DNA from: Bacillus massilioanorexius
GTDB taxonomy: Bacteria; Bacillota; Bacilli; Bacillales; DSM-1321
Assembly: GCF_902374955.1 (NCBI RefSeq)
Contig: NZ_CABKRX010000051.1
Location: 1-64,000 of the forward strand
Direction: 5' to 3'
DNA length: 64,000 bases
Part shown: positions 25,366 through 34,713 of the stretch, one piece after another
Position numbering within the stretch: the stretch's first letter is position 1
Layout of the letters: each line of letters opens with the position of its first letter
Position numbers and translations under genes: made by a program
The notes under the pieces: model-generated
What the model saw: only the letters and a program-made list of their open reading frames with translations
What the model was told of the DNA's origin: nothing
Database searches by the model: none

Positions 25366-26835
25366 TTGTTGTAGACATTTTTTATCTATTTTTCCTACAT
25401 GTGTTTTAGGTAGACTATCAATAAAATGAAATACTTTAGGTATTTTATATTTTGCTAGTAATGACTCACAATAGTTTACTAATTCTACTGTTTGAAGATT
25501 CGAACAACTGCTGACAATAAACGCTGTAACCATTTCTCCCCACTTCTCATCTTTTACTCCTATAACTGCTGCTTCCTCAACAGAAGGATGAGAGAGAAGA
25601 GCCTGCTCTACTTCTATAGGGTAAACATTTTCACCACCCGATATAATCATATCCTTTTTTCTACCGACAATATAGAAATAACCCTCTTCATCCATTTTAG
25701 CTAAATCTCCTGTATACAACCAACCATTTTGATACACGTCTTGATATGCTTCTTCATTATGCCAATAACCTGAAAATGTGTGTGCACCTGATATCAATAA
25801 TTCACCAACTTTTTCTGCTTCTGATATCAATAACTCTCCATCCATTATTTTCACATTATTTAATATCATAGGTCTTCCAACAGAACCTTTTTTTTGAATG
25901 GATTCATCTATTGAAATAAAAAAGTTATTAGGACCTGCTTCAGATAAACCATAACCTTCTTTAAACGGTAATCCCTTTTTCTCAAAGGCATGATAAATTT
26001 CAATTGGGCAAGGAGCTCCCCCTGACAAAAACGCCTTCATAGAAGGAAATGAAGATTGTTGAAAATAGGGAGTTGCAATCATAGAATGATACATAGTTGG
26101 TACAAATAAAGCAATTGTACAAGAATACAAATCTAGATATCGTGCAGCTTGTTCTGCCTCAAAGTCCTCATTGTAAACAACTGTTCCACCAGCTAATAAA
26201 ATAGGAAGCGTAAGAGCATTTAGTCCTCCTGTATGAAACATCGGCAATGAAGTTAGCGTAATTTCTGCTGAACTTAAATTCCAACTCACAATTGTATTAA
26301 GTGCATTCATAAGAATATTTTCTCTTGAAAGAATAACTCCTTTAGGATTACCTGTTGTACCTCCTGTATAAATTAGAACTACAGGTAAATGTTGCTCCCC
26401 ATGAAAATCCTTGCTCTTTGCTCTTTTGGCATACTTCATTTCTTTGTAATAAAGACTGTTGATTTTTATAATATGTGTAGAAAGGTCAATTATAGATACA
26501 TGATTGAATGTACTATGGACACCTATTATTTTTGGATTGCAATCCTTTATAATATAATCTAATTCAGCTGTCGCTAAACGCCAATTTAATGGTACAAATA
26601 TGGCTCCAATCTTATAGCAAGCAAATAAAAAGTCAAAATAACAAATATGATTAACAGCTAAAAGAGCAATACGATCACCTTTACATACACCTTTACTTAA
26701 AAAGTATCCTGCTAGATGCTCTGCTCTATCATTTAATTGTTTATACGTCCATCCTTCACTATACCCTGCATCACGAACCGCGATATGATTTGGTGTGAGT
26801 GAAGAACGCTTAAATAACCAATCACCTGAGAACAA
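25351..26835 (-). CDS. Acyl-CoA ligase (AMP-forming)
   Basis: A 494-residue adenylate-forming enzyme that activates a carboxylic acid as its CoA thioester. IYTGGTTGNPKGV is the AMP-binding loop (about residues 154-166). YTGDLAKMDEEGYFYIVGRK contains the conserved Asp and hinge. K482 in HVGKIDK is the catalytic Lys. The start is a TTG at 26835, 7 bases after GAGGGGG. Specificity (fatty, aromatic or other acid) cannot be read from sequence. The final codons (KGAV, stop) lie in the dispersed repeat. Last gene of the HAAT/KAS cluster, 68 bases after the dehydrogenase. Confidence 0.85.
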   Translation of the reverse strand: MFSGDWLFKRSSLTPNHIAVRDAGYSEGWTYKQLNDRAEHLAGYFLSKGVCKGDRIALLAVNHICYFDFLFACYKIGAIFVPLNWRLATAELDYIIKDCNPKIIGVHSTFNHVSIIDLSTHIIKINSLYYKEMKYAKRAKSKDFHGEQHLPVVLIYTGGTTGNPKGVILSRENILMNALNTIVSWNLSSAEITLTSLPMFHTGGLNALTLPILLAGGTVVYNEDFEAEQAARYLDLYSCTIALFVPTMYHSMIATPYFQQSSFPSMKAFLSGGAPCPIEIYHAFEKKGLPFKEGYGLSEAGPNNFFISIDESIQKKGSVGRPMILNNVKIMDGELLISEAEKVGELLISGAHTFSGYWHNEEAYQDVYQNGWLYTGDLAKMDEEGYFYIVGRKKDMIISGGENVYPIEVEQALLSHPSVEEAAVIGVKDEKWGEMVTAFIVSSCSNLQTVELVNYCESLLAKYKIPKVFHFIDSLPKTHVGKIDKKCLQQKGAV

Positions 26836-26903
26836 ATAAATAACCCCCTCATTCGTCTATAGATCTATAGTAAAATGAGAGAGTTACATATCAGTTACAC
26901 TTT

Positions 26904-27644
26904 TTACATCATAATACCGCCATCAACATGTAACACATTACCATTTATATAATTGGCTTCATCAGAAGCTAAATATAAATAAGCATTGGCAATATCCTCA
27001 GGTTTTCCTAGTCTTTGTAGTGGAATCAACATTTTTAGCTGAGCAATTATATGGTCAGGTACTGTTTCTACCATAGATGTTTCAATAAAGCCTGGAGCAA
27101 CAGCATTAACTGTTATTCCTTTTCTTCCAAGTTCTTTAGCCCATGTTTTTGTCATTCCTATCAATCCTGACTTTGCTGCGGAATAATTAGTTTGCCCTGC
27201 ATTTCCATATACACCTGAAACAGATGAAGTATTTATAATTCTTCCATTGCCATTGGCTACTAAATAAGGAACAACAGCTTGTGTACAGTTAAAAACACCT
27301 GTTAAGTTCACATCAATTACACTTTGGAAGTCTTCGATAGTCATCTTCGTCAACATAGCATCTTTTGTAATTCCTGCGTTATTAATCAGTATATCTATTT
27401 TGCCAAACTTCTCAACAACCGCTTGTACCATTTCCTGGACACTGCCTTGATCTGCAACATTTACTTTAAAAACGGATACACGATCTGTAACATTTGATAA
27501 GCTTTGGATTTTTTCTTCCGCAGACGTTTCGTTATAATCCGCAATTGCAACTTTAGCTCCTTCACTTAGAAATAACTTTACAGCTTCCCATCCAATTCCA
27601 TTTGCTCCTCCAGTAATAATCGCTACTTTATCTTGTAATTTCAT
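26904..27644 (-). CDS. Short-chain dehydrogenase, FabG-like 3-ketoacyl reductase
   Basis: A 246-residue NAD(P)-dependent SDR. TGGANGIG (residues 9-16) is the nucleotide-binding motif, NNAG follows at about 88, Ser of NTSSVSG and YSAAKSG provide the catalytic triad, and the C terminus (YINGNVLHVDGG) is typical of 3-oxoacyl-ACP/CoA reductases. In this cluster it probably reduces a beta-keto thioester or oxidises a hydroxyacyl one. It starts 13 bases after the hydrolase stop, implying co-translation. Confidence 0.88.
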   Translation of the reverse strand: MKLQDKVAIITGGANGIGWEAVKLFLSEGAKVAIADYNETSAEEKIQSLSNVTDRVSVFKVNVADQGSVQEMVQAVVEKFGKIDILINNAGITKDAMLTKMTIEDFQSVIDVNLTGVFNCTQAVVPYLVANGNGRIINTSSVSGVYGNAGQTNYSAAKSGLIGMTKTWAKELGRKGITVNAVAPGFIETSMVETVPDHIIAQLKMLIPLQRLGKPEDIANAYLYLASDEANYINGNVLHVDGGIMM

Positions 27645-27657
27645 ATTTATGCCCTCT

Positions 27658-28557
27658 CTATTTATCTAAAAATTTAGTAATTTTATTATTTAGTAACTCT
27701 AAATTATCAATTAGAGGAGAGTGTCCACAATCAACTAACTCTTCAAAACAAGCCACTTCCCCTAAATCTTCCATTGTTTCTTTCGTCATTTGATCGGTTA
27801 TTACTAGATCATTATTACCCCTCAATACTAGTATCGGTATGTTTATTCGATTTGCCTTTCCACTGCCTTCTACGAGACCATTAAATGTAGCAGATATATT
27901 AAAAGTATTTAATGCATGGTACACCTCTGCTAAATTCCTTTGTGTCATCATATCTTCTACATATTCTTCATATTTTTCATACTCTGGTTGCTTATGAGAA
28001 TAAATAAGACTATTCCAAATTGCTTTTAATACTTCTCTATTTCCTGTATCATAAGCAGCTTGTATCGGAATCGTTCGAATAGAATCTCTCTTTACCTCTT
28101 CTAGGGATTTTAATCGTTCTGCTGGATTAACATTGCCTAATTCATCGGTAGCGAAAAAAGGATATCCTCTTGTAGAAGCAGATGCTAACAAAATAAGTTT
28201 ACTGCAATAGCCAGGATAATCTGCACAAAATTCCATAGCAACAGCCCCTCCTGTTGACCAACCTATCATGGAAAAGTTTTTTAATTCTAAAACATCTACG
28301 AATAATTTGATATCATCAGCAAAATCCTTTATTTGCCGAATAGGATTATGATAAGAAGATGCTCCAAAACCTCTTAAATCGACTGCAAAAACCTTAAAAG
28401 AGGGATCCAGCTGTTCAAGAAGTATATCCCAATGTTTAGATGAAGTCATGTTTCCATGAATCAACAATAATTGTTTACTTCCTCCGTCTCTTTCACGATA
28501 ACCTATGTTTTCTCCATTGGCCAACGAAACCGTTTTCATCACAACATTTACATTCAT
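27658..28557 (-). CDS. Alpha/beta hydrolase
   Basis: A 299-residue hydrolase. LLLIHGNMTSSKHWD is the oxyanion-hole segment, GWSTGG the nucleophile elbow, and GHSPLID carries the catalytic His near the C terminus; an Asp in RGNNDLVITD completes the triad. Similar to proline-iminopeptidase/haloperoxidase-type enzymes, so it may cut an ester, lactone, thioester or C-C bond. AAAGGAGG precedes the ATG. It lies between the KAS III-like gene and the SDR gene with short gaps, in one apparent operon. Confidence 0.85.
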   Translation of the reverse strand: MNVNVVMKTVSLANGENIGYRERDGGSKQLLLIHGNMTSSKHWDILLEQLDPSFKVFAVDLRGFGASSYHNPIRQIKDFADDIKLFVDVLELKNFSMIGWSTGGAVAMEFCADYPGYCSKLILLASASTRGYPFFATDELGNVNPAERLKSLEEVKRDSIRTIPIQAAYDTGNREVLKAIWNSLIYSHKQPEYEKYEEYVEDMMTQRNLAEVYHALNTFNISATFNGLVEGSGKANRINIPILVLRGNNDLVITDQMTKETMEDLGEVACFEELVDCGHSPLIDNLELLNNKITKFLDK

Positions 28558-28613
28558 CCTTCTTTTCCTCCTTTACCATCTTTCATAATTCATGACACTT
28601 TAAATCAAAAACG

Positions 28614-29636
28614 TTATTCCTGAATAGGTTTGCCCCATTCAATAACTGTAGCGCCCCATGCATATCCAATCCCAGCACTAACTAACACAACAATATCTCC
28701 TTCTTTAAGTTTTCCTTGTTGTTCAGCCAATTCTAAAGAAAGAATTTGATCAATTTGACCAATGTGACCATATTCATTTAAATAGATAGATTGATCATTC
28801 CTTAAACCTAGCTCACTCAAAACAAAATCATGTGCCGATTTCTTCATATGAAGAATGGCAAGATAATCAATTTCATCTTCAGAATGATTACTTTTCTTCA
28901 AAGCTTCTCGTATAACACGTACAAAATTTTTCATAGATTTCTCTTCCAATCGCTGCTTCATTCCGATTGGATCAAGGACATCTAACTTGTGCATGTTTTG
29001 TTCTATTGTCTGATAAGAAGTTGGATACTTAGTCCCCCCCGCCATAACAACAACATCTTCTGAAAAAGTCCCATCCGTCATAATAGAGCTTTCTAAAACA
29101 ATATTTTTATCTGCTCCTTTTTGAAGGATGATAGCTCCTCCACCTGCGCCAAGATTGAACATAAATCTTGTCCTCTCATTCTTGTAATCAATGTAATCAC
29201 CATTTCTATAACCGCCTGCCAATAAAACTGTAGATATGGAGGAATCAGCTAACATCATATCCTTGGCAACCTTCATTGCCATAATGGTGGTTCCACATCG
29301 TAACGCAGTATCAAAGGCCCATGCATTAACTGCCCCTATCTCCTGTTGTAATTTAATCGCTGCTGTCCATAATAGATATTCCTTATGCTCTTCACCAATA
29401 TAAATCACTAAGTCGATATCCTTTGGATTAATATTCGCTTTAGAAATTGCTTTTCTTGCTGCTTCTATCCCCATTTGACAAGCATGGTCATCTTTTCCTG
29501 GAATTGGCTTTTTTAGAATACCTAGTTTTTTTTCGACAATTTCCTGTTGCATTCCTGCTAATTCGCTTATTTCTTTCGAAGTCGTAAATTGAGCAGGAAG
29601 ATATATTCCAGTTGAAACGATTCCGATGTTATTCAT
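28614..29636 (-). CDS. KAS III-like condensing enzyme with atypical active site
   Basis: A 340-residue thiolase-fold protein of the 3-oxoacyl-ACP synthase III type. The ATG at 29636 after AAAAGGAG gives MNNIGIVSTGIYLP, the usual start. The nucleophile is C114 (FDTALRCGTT). H263 (AILHMKKS) matches the catalytic His, but the residue expected to be Asn in the third position is His: YGH at 291 instead of YGN. The Cys context (ALRCGTT) also differs from FabH (AACSG). This suggests a thioester-handling step other than fatty acid initiation. It sits among importer, ligase, SDR and hydrolase genes. Confidence 0.8.
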   Translation of the reverse strand: MNNIGIVSTGIYLPAQFTTSKEISELAGMQQEIVEKKLGILKKPIPGKDDHACQMGIEAARKAISKANINPKDIDLVIYIGEEHKEYLLWTAAIKLQQEIGAVNAWAFDTALRCGTTIMAMKVAKDMMLADSSISTVLLAGGYRNGDYIDYKNERTRFMFNLGAGGGAIILQKGADKNIVLESSIMTDGTFSEDVVVMAGGTKYPTSYQTIEQNMHKLDVLDPIGMKQRLEEKSMKNFVRVIREALKKSNHSEDEIDYLAILHMKKSAHDFVLSELGLRNDQSIYLNEYGHIGQIDQILSLELAEQQGKLKEGDIVVLVSAGIGYAWGATVIEWGKPIQE

Positions 29637-29727
29637 CTGTACACTCCTTTTAAACAATTAAAAGATCCATACATCTATTAATGACTAGACTAGTCTCTTA
29701 TTATTTCCATTGATGCACTTCTACTTT

Positions 29728-30738
29728 CTATCCAGCAAGCTTGCGATCCTGATTATCAGGATTTTGTTTCTTTGGTTTTTTCCATTTATTTCGTAATAAA
29801 TGGAATGCCCCGACAATGCCTTTCGGAAAAAACATGACAGCAAGAATATAAATAATCCCAAAGAAGATAATCCATCTTTCAAAAATCCAATGAATTTTTG
29901 CTAAACTCGTTAACCAATAATGGGCAACTTCAATCACACCCGATCCAATAACTGCTCCAATGATGGTTCCAACTCCACCTATAATTGTCATTAGTAATGC
30001 ATCTAATGTGATATCCATTGAAAATACGCTCGTATTTACAAAGCGTAGTGAAATAGCATATAAGGAGCCAGCTATACTCGCTAATACTCCTGCTATTACA
30101 CTAGCAATAATTTTGTAGTGTAATACATTATAGCCCAATGACTCTGTTCGCTGTTCATTTTCTTTTATAGCAACTAATACTTTTCCTACAGGTGACTGAA
30201 TGAATAATTTCAGAGCAAAATATATAAGTACCATGCACACTAAACAAATCAGATAAAAACTCGTGCGGTCTCTTAATATTTCTGGGATTCGAAAAGTAAA
30301 TCCATCATTCCCTGCTGTTAATGATCGCCATTTCTCTGCACCTACATAAAATAAGTTTGCAAGTGCTAGCGTTAGCATAGCGTAAAAATGTGTTTTTAAG
30401 CGTAATGTCAACAAACCTACTAAATAGCTAATAACGGCTGCTAAAACGATTCCTATCAGTAATGACAGAAATACATAAGATAAATCGGGTTCAAATCTTT
30501 TTAGAATAATACTAGTTGAATAGGCCCCTATTCCAAAATACATTGCATGACCGAAAGAAATTATCCCTGTAAAACCTAACAGCACGTCATAACTCATTGC
30601 AAAGACAGCAAAGATAAAAATTTGTGTAAAAATAATTAATAAATTTCGATCTTCGTAGATAAATGGAAATAACATAAAGGCTGCACAAATAAGTATAAAT
30701 ACAAAATTCCCTTTACCTTGATATTGTTTAATTCTCAC
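29728..30738 (-). CDS. HAAT-type ABC importer permease (LivM-like)
   Basis: A 336-residue membrane permease with about 9-10 helices. GFTGIISFGHAMYFGIGAYS near residues 53-72 and the late GGVGTIIGAVIGS segment are the signatures of LivM-type permeases of branched-chain amino acid/amide importers. A charged tail (KKPKKQNPDNQDRK) ends it. Starts 4 bases after the LivH-like stop. Pairs with the LivH-like permease. Confidence 0.9.
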   Translation of the reverse strand: MRIKQYQGKGNFVFILICAAFMLFPFIYEDRNLLIIFTQIFIFAVFAMSYDVLLGFTGIISFGHAMYFGIGAYSTSIILKRFEPDLSYVFLSLLIGIVLAAVISYLVGLLTLRLKTHFYAMLTLALANLFYVGAEKWRSLTAGNDGFTFRIPEILRDRTSFYLICLVCMVLIYFALKLFIQSPVGKVLVAIKENEQRTESLGYNVLHYKIIASVIAGVLASIAGSLYAISLRFVNTSVFSMDITLDALLMTIIGGVGTIIGAVIGSGVIEVAHYWLTSLAKIHWIFERWIIFFGIIYILAVMFFPKGIVGAFHLLRNKWKKPKKQNPDNQDRKLAG

Positions 30739-30742
30739 ATGA

Positions 30743-31603
30743 TCACCCCTTTGCCCTAAACAAGCCTTGTGGTTTAAAAACTAAAACAATTACCATTAAA
30801 ATCATATTCACTGCAACCGCTAAGTCGGGGACAAAATAAGCCATAAAGGATCCTGATAAGCCTACCAATACAGCTGCAAAAATGGATCCATTAATATTTC
30901 CCATCCCACCAATTACAACAACTATGAAAGCTAAAATGGCATATTCCATTCCCATATCTGCATGAATAACACCTGCATACGGGGCAATTAATACGCCACT
31001 TAAAGCAGCTAAAGCTGCTCCAATCATAAATACAAACATAAACACTCGATTAATATTAATACCGAGAGCTTGAACCATCTCTTTATTGATTACTCCTGCA
31101 CGGACTATCAAACCAATTTTTGTCTTTTCCAACATATAACGAATACATGCGAACACTATTATACCTACAATAATAATGAAGGCTCGGTACTTGATAATTA
31201 ACATGTCTCCCATTTCCCAACTACCTTGTAGAAACGCAGGAGGAGTAACAGCTATCTGATTCGGTCCCCAAACAACCTTTAACATCTCTGATAACACCAA
31301 CATAAATCCTAAAGTAATTAAGATTTGTTGAACGTGATCGCCATATACAGGTTTAATAATCCATTTTTCTGTAATCCAGCCTAGAATAATACCTGTTAGA
31401 ATAGCTGCCACTATACCTATTAGGAAGCTTCCAGTCATTAGATATAACCAAACTCCACCGTATGCTCCCCATGCGAATAATCCTCCATGAGCAAAATTTA
31501 AAACACTCATTAATCCAAAGATTAGAGTTAAGCCTGCAGCTAGCAGAAAAATTAACATACCTGTAGCTAATCCGTTAATAGTTAAATTAACTAATAACTC
31601 CAT
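30743..31603 (-). CDS. HAAT-type ABC importer permease (LivH-like)
   Basis: A 286-residue membrane permease. GLTLIFGLMSVLNFAHGG (residues 24-41) and the later FIVVVIGGMGNINGS are typical of LivH. About eight helices. It lies between the LivF- and LivM-like genes with gaps of 11 and 4 bases, so the permease pair is co-expressed. Confidence 0.9.
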   Translation of the reverse strand: MELLVNLTINGLATGMLIFLLAAGLTLIFGLMSVLNFAHGGLFAWGAYGGVWLYLMTGSFLIGIVAAILTGIILGWITEKWIIKPVYGDHVQQILITLGFMLVLSEMLKVVWGPNQIAVTPPAFLQGSWEMGDMLIIKYRAFIIIVGIIVFACIRYMLEKTKIGLIVRAGVINKEMVQALGININRVFMFVFMIGAALAALSGVLIAPYAGVIHADMGMEYAILAFIVVVIGGMGNINGSIFAAVLVGLSGSFMAYFVPDLAVAVNMILMVIVLVFKPQGLFRAKG

Positions 31604-31614
31604 TTCATCCCTCC

Positions 31615-32322
31615 TTATGCAATACCTAAGTATTTTCTTCTTAGCACTTCATCCTCTATTAATTGATTCATTTTGCCGTTATACACTGTGCGCCCCTCGT
31701 CAATAATGTAAAATGAATCACCTATTTGACTTGCCATAATAAAATTTTGTTCGACAAGTACAATCGTCGTTTTTTCCTTCATTTGTACAATTGTATCCAT
31801 CACTTTCTCTACTACAATCGGTGCTAACCCTTTACTAGGTTCGTCTATCAACAGCAGCTCGCATTCATTCACATATGCTCTAGCGATAGATAACATTTGT
31901 TTTTGACCCCCACTCAATAGCCCTCCAGGTTTCTTCCAAAAGGTTTTTAAATCGGGAAATAAATCAAGAATCCATTCCATTCTTTCCTTCGTTACATCAT
32001 TATCTCTTTTAATGGCTACCTTCATATTTTCTTCAACAGTTAAAGATCCAAAAATCCCTTGATCCTCTGGAACATAGCCAATTCCTTTATTAGCAATTTC
32101 ATACGGCTGTTTAGTTTGAATCTCTTCATTAAGAAATGTAATTTTACCTTTGGAAGCTCGATTCAATCCCATGATTGTTCTTAACGTAGTTGTTTTCCCA
32201 GCGCCATTTCTTCCTAATAATACTGTTACCTCTCCACTAGGGACGACTAAAGAAACACCTTGTAAAATATGAAATTGTCCAATGAACGTTTCAACATTCT
32301 CTAAACTAAGTAGTGAATTCAT
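31615..32322 (-). CDS. HAAT-type ABC importer ATPase (LivF-like)
   Basis: A 235-residue cytoplasmic ATPase. Walker A is GRNGAGKTT at about 37-45, the signature is LSGGQKQMLS, and Walker B with LLLIDEPSKGLAP follows. The short C-terminal end is typical of LivF. Its start overlaps the LivG-like stop by 17 bases. Confidence 0.9.
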   Translation of the reverse strand: MNSLLSLENVETFIGQFHILQGVSLVVPSGEVTVLLGRNGAGKTTTLRTIMGLNRASKGKITFLNEEIQTKQPYEIANKGIGYVPEDQGIFGSLTVEENMKVAIKRDNDVTKERMEWILDLFPDLKTFWKKPGGLLSGGQKQMLSIARAYVNECELLLIDEPSKGLAPIVVEKVMDTIVQMKEKTTIVLVEQNFIMASQIGDSFYIIDEGRTVYNGKMNQLIEDEVLRRKYLGIA

Positions 32323-33073
32323 TATACAAACCTCCTAGATATGCACTTTGAACCGTTTCATTATTCATAATTTCCTTTGGTGTACCGTCGGCTAAAAGTT
32401 TTCCATTAAATAACACCATTACACGATCAGATAAATTTATAATCATGTCCATCTTATGTTCGATTAATAAAATCGTTTTGTTTCCCTCGTCTTTGATTTT
32501 TTGAATGACTTCATAAATCATTGGAATATCTTCGAGTGACATGCCTGCTGTTGGTTCATCTAAAAGTAATATAGTTGGATCTAGCGCAAGTAGCATAGCC
32601 AATTCCAATTTTCTCTTTTCACCATGCGCTAAATTTTTAGCGACTGTATTTTCCTTATTATGAAGCAAAGTTACACCTAGCCAATGTAAAGCCTTTTCTT
32701 CAAAATGTTTATACTTTCGAATAGAAGAAAGCATTTGATAGCGCACCTTCTGTTGAGACTGTACGGCTAATCGAACATTCTCTAAAACTGTTAAATTTGG
32801 GAATACATTTGTTATTTGAAATGACCTACCAATTCCTAATCTAGTTCGCTCCATAGGAGAAAGCTTTGTAATGTTTTTCCCTTTAAAATAAATCTCACCT
32901 TGACTTGCTGAAAGCTGACCACTCAATAAATTAAATAGAGTAGTTTTACCCGCTCCGTTCGGGCCAATGATCGAAGTGAATTGATTCTCTTCAATAGAAA
33001 ATGATACGTGATCTACAGCTTGATGTGCTCCAAAAGAAATTCCTACATCCTTTGTTTCAATTAAAATCCCCAT
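32306..33073 (-). CDS. HAAT-type ABC importer ATPase (LivG-like)
   Basis: A 255-residue ATPase. Walker A GPNGAGKTTL lies at about 37-46. The RTRLGIGRSFQI segment with the Q-loop, LAHGEKRKLELAMLLALDP (signature AHGEKR instead of SGGQ, usual for LivG) and LLLDEPTAGMS follow. The pair with the LivF-like protein forms the motor. Preceded by 134 bases that include a hairpin. Confidence 0.9.
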   Translation of the reverse strand: MGILIETKDVGISFGAHQAVDHVSFSIEENQFTSIIGPNGAGKTTLFNLLSGQLSASQGEIYFKGKNITKLSPMERTRLGIGRSFQITNVFPNLTVLENVRLAVQSQQKVRYQMLSSIRKYKHFEEKALHWLGVTLLHNKENTVAKNLAHGEKRKLELAMLLALDPTILLLDEPTAGMSLEDIPMIYEVIQKIKDEGNKTILLIEHKMDMIINLSDRVMVLFNGKLLADGTPKEIMNNETVQSAYLGGLYNEFTT

Positions 33074-33132
33074 TGTACTCCTCCTCTCTCTTTTTACATC
33101 AATATATGGTCAAAAAATACAACATCTAATAA

Positions 33133-33164
33133 TGCTCAGTAATGACTTTTATCACCACTGAGCA
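33133..33164 (-). other. Hairpin between the binding-protein and ATPase genes
   Basis: TGCTCAGT pairs with ACTGAGCA. There is little T run, so it more likely stabilises the 3' end of the binding-protein message, or terminates partially, than stops transcription completely. Such hairpins often let the binding protein be made in excess. Confidence 0.45.
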
Positions 33165-33207
33165 ATAGATAATCTTATATAAATCTAGTTCTAGCTGATC
33201 CACTCAG

Positions 33208-34431
33208 TTATTTGTTGCGAATAGGCGGTGCTGTTTCTTCTGGAGATAATTCACGAATCAACACTGGAACTGGGTAATCCATACCTGCTTTTTTCTCCAA
33301 TTTAATTGCATACAGTGTTTGCAACGCTTGATGATCTTCTTTTCGGAATGTCATCTCTCCTTTAGGAGTATCAAAGCTCATTCCTTCCATCGTTTTGATT
33401 AATTCCTCTGTATCCGTATTTCCCTCTGTTTTCTTCAATGCTTCAACAATAGCTATAGCAGAACTCATTCCACCAGGTGTAAATAAATCTGGAACCTCCT
33501 CATTAAATCGTGCTTTATGTTCTTTAACTAACCAATCATTCACCTCTGTTTTTGGTAAGTCATGATAGTAAACCGTAAATCCTTCCATTCCTACTAATGG
33601 ATTCATCGTTGCTAAAGCTGGAATATCTGGAGCTCCAGTTGATATTTTGATTCCCTTTTCTTGCACCTTCATATCTGAGATTTGATTCCAAGGTGTATTC
33701 GCACCTGCCCATACAACAAATAAATAATCTGGCTTTTTATCTATGATTTTTTGAATGTTCGAAGTGAAATCAGTTGCTGCAGGATCTGCATATTCCTCGT
33801 GAGCTATTTCTGCCCCTAAATCCTTAGCTGCTTCTACGAACGCAGCAATACCATCGCGACCAAAAGAATTATCAGGTGCTAAAGTTGCTATTTTTACACC
33901 TTTTCCAGCAATAGCAGCTGCCCCAGCTACTGCATCCTGTGACGAATTTCTTGCAGTGCGGAATACATATGGATTGTATTCCGAGCCTGTAATACTATCA
34001 GCTACAGCAGGTTCTACTACAAAAATCTTTTCATATTCTTCAGCTAGTGGTACGACAGCTAAAGTATCTCCTGAGCTAGATGATCCAACTAAAAAATCTA
34101 CATTATCTTCTTCTAATAATTTCGTAGCTTTTTTTACGGCTACCTCAGGCTTCGTTTCTGTATCTTCAATAATGAATTCGATTTTTTTACCAGCAACCTC
34201 TAACTTACCTTCTGTTGCATAATCTAATCCAAGCTCAAATCCTCTAGTTGTTTGTTTTCCATATGCTTCGAGCGGACCAGTCATCGATGCAAGTACACCG
34301 ATCTTAATACTTCCTGTTCGATCTTTGGATTTACCTCCATCTTCCTTACCACCAGAGCTAGAGCTACAAGCAGCCGAAAAAATTACGATAAAACATAGTA
34401 AAAACATTAAAAGAATATTTTTCCGTTTCAC
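33208..34431 (-). CDS. HAAT-type substrate-binding lipoprotein
   Basis: A 407-residue extracellular receptor for the ABC importer. The GTG at 34431 has AGGGGG 9 bases upstream and begins an orthodox lipoprotein signal (MKRKNILLMFLLCFIVIFS, then AAC as lipobox); a start at 34488 would bury it. After a Ser/Gly-rich linker comes the type I periplasmic-binding fold, IKIGVLASMTGPLEAYGKQT, characteristic of Leu/Ile/Val- and amide-binding proteins. Ligand unknown; the downstream acyl-CoA ligase makes an organic acid plausible. First gene of the transporter operon. Confidence 0.88.
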   Translation of the reverse strand: MKRKNILLMFLLCFIVIFSAACSSSSGGKEDGGKSKDRTGSIKIGVLASMTGPLEAYGKQTTRGFELGLDYATEGKLEVAGKKIEFIIEDTETKPEVAVKKATKLLEEDNVDFLVGSSSSGDTLAVVPLAEEYEKIFVVEPAVADSITGSEYNPYVFRTARNSSQDAVAGAAAIAGKGVKIATLAPDNSFGRDGIAAFVEAAKDLGAEIAHEEYADPAATDFTSNIQKIIDKKPDYLFVVWAGANTPWNQISDMKVQEKGIKISTGAPDIPALATMNPLVGMEGFTVYYHDLPKTEVNDWLVKEHKARFNEEVPDLFTPGGMSSAIAIVEALKKTEGNTDTEELIKTMEGMSFDTPKGEMTFRKEDHQALQTLYAIKLEKKAGMDYPVPVLIRELSPEETAPPIRNK

Positions 34432-34626
34432 TGTCTTCTTACCCCCTATAAATTGCTTAAGATTAAGCATCACCATGCTTACAAACATCGTACCTATTAG
34501 TAGTTACACTGGAGTTACAAAATCGAAAAAATCCAAGCATGTCTAGGTGATACTCGTGTTCGCACTTATTTATAATCCATGAATGAAAACAGCTAGGAAC
34601 AAACCAAATATGAATCTATAAACATC

Positions 34627-34664
34627 AAAAAAGTGCCTAAAGAACAACGTCTTAGACACTTTCC
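34627..34664 (-). terminator. Terminator after the large regulator gene
   Basis: AAAGTGTCTAAG pairs with CTTTAGGCACTT (one wobble), followed on the minus strand by T6. It separates the regulator from the transporter operon, which therefore needs its own promoter between 34432 and 34626. Confidence 0.8.
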
Positions 34665-34713
34665 ATATTTATAAATTGTATGAATCTTATTAGTTTTAAA
34701 GTGAGAAAGCAAC

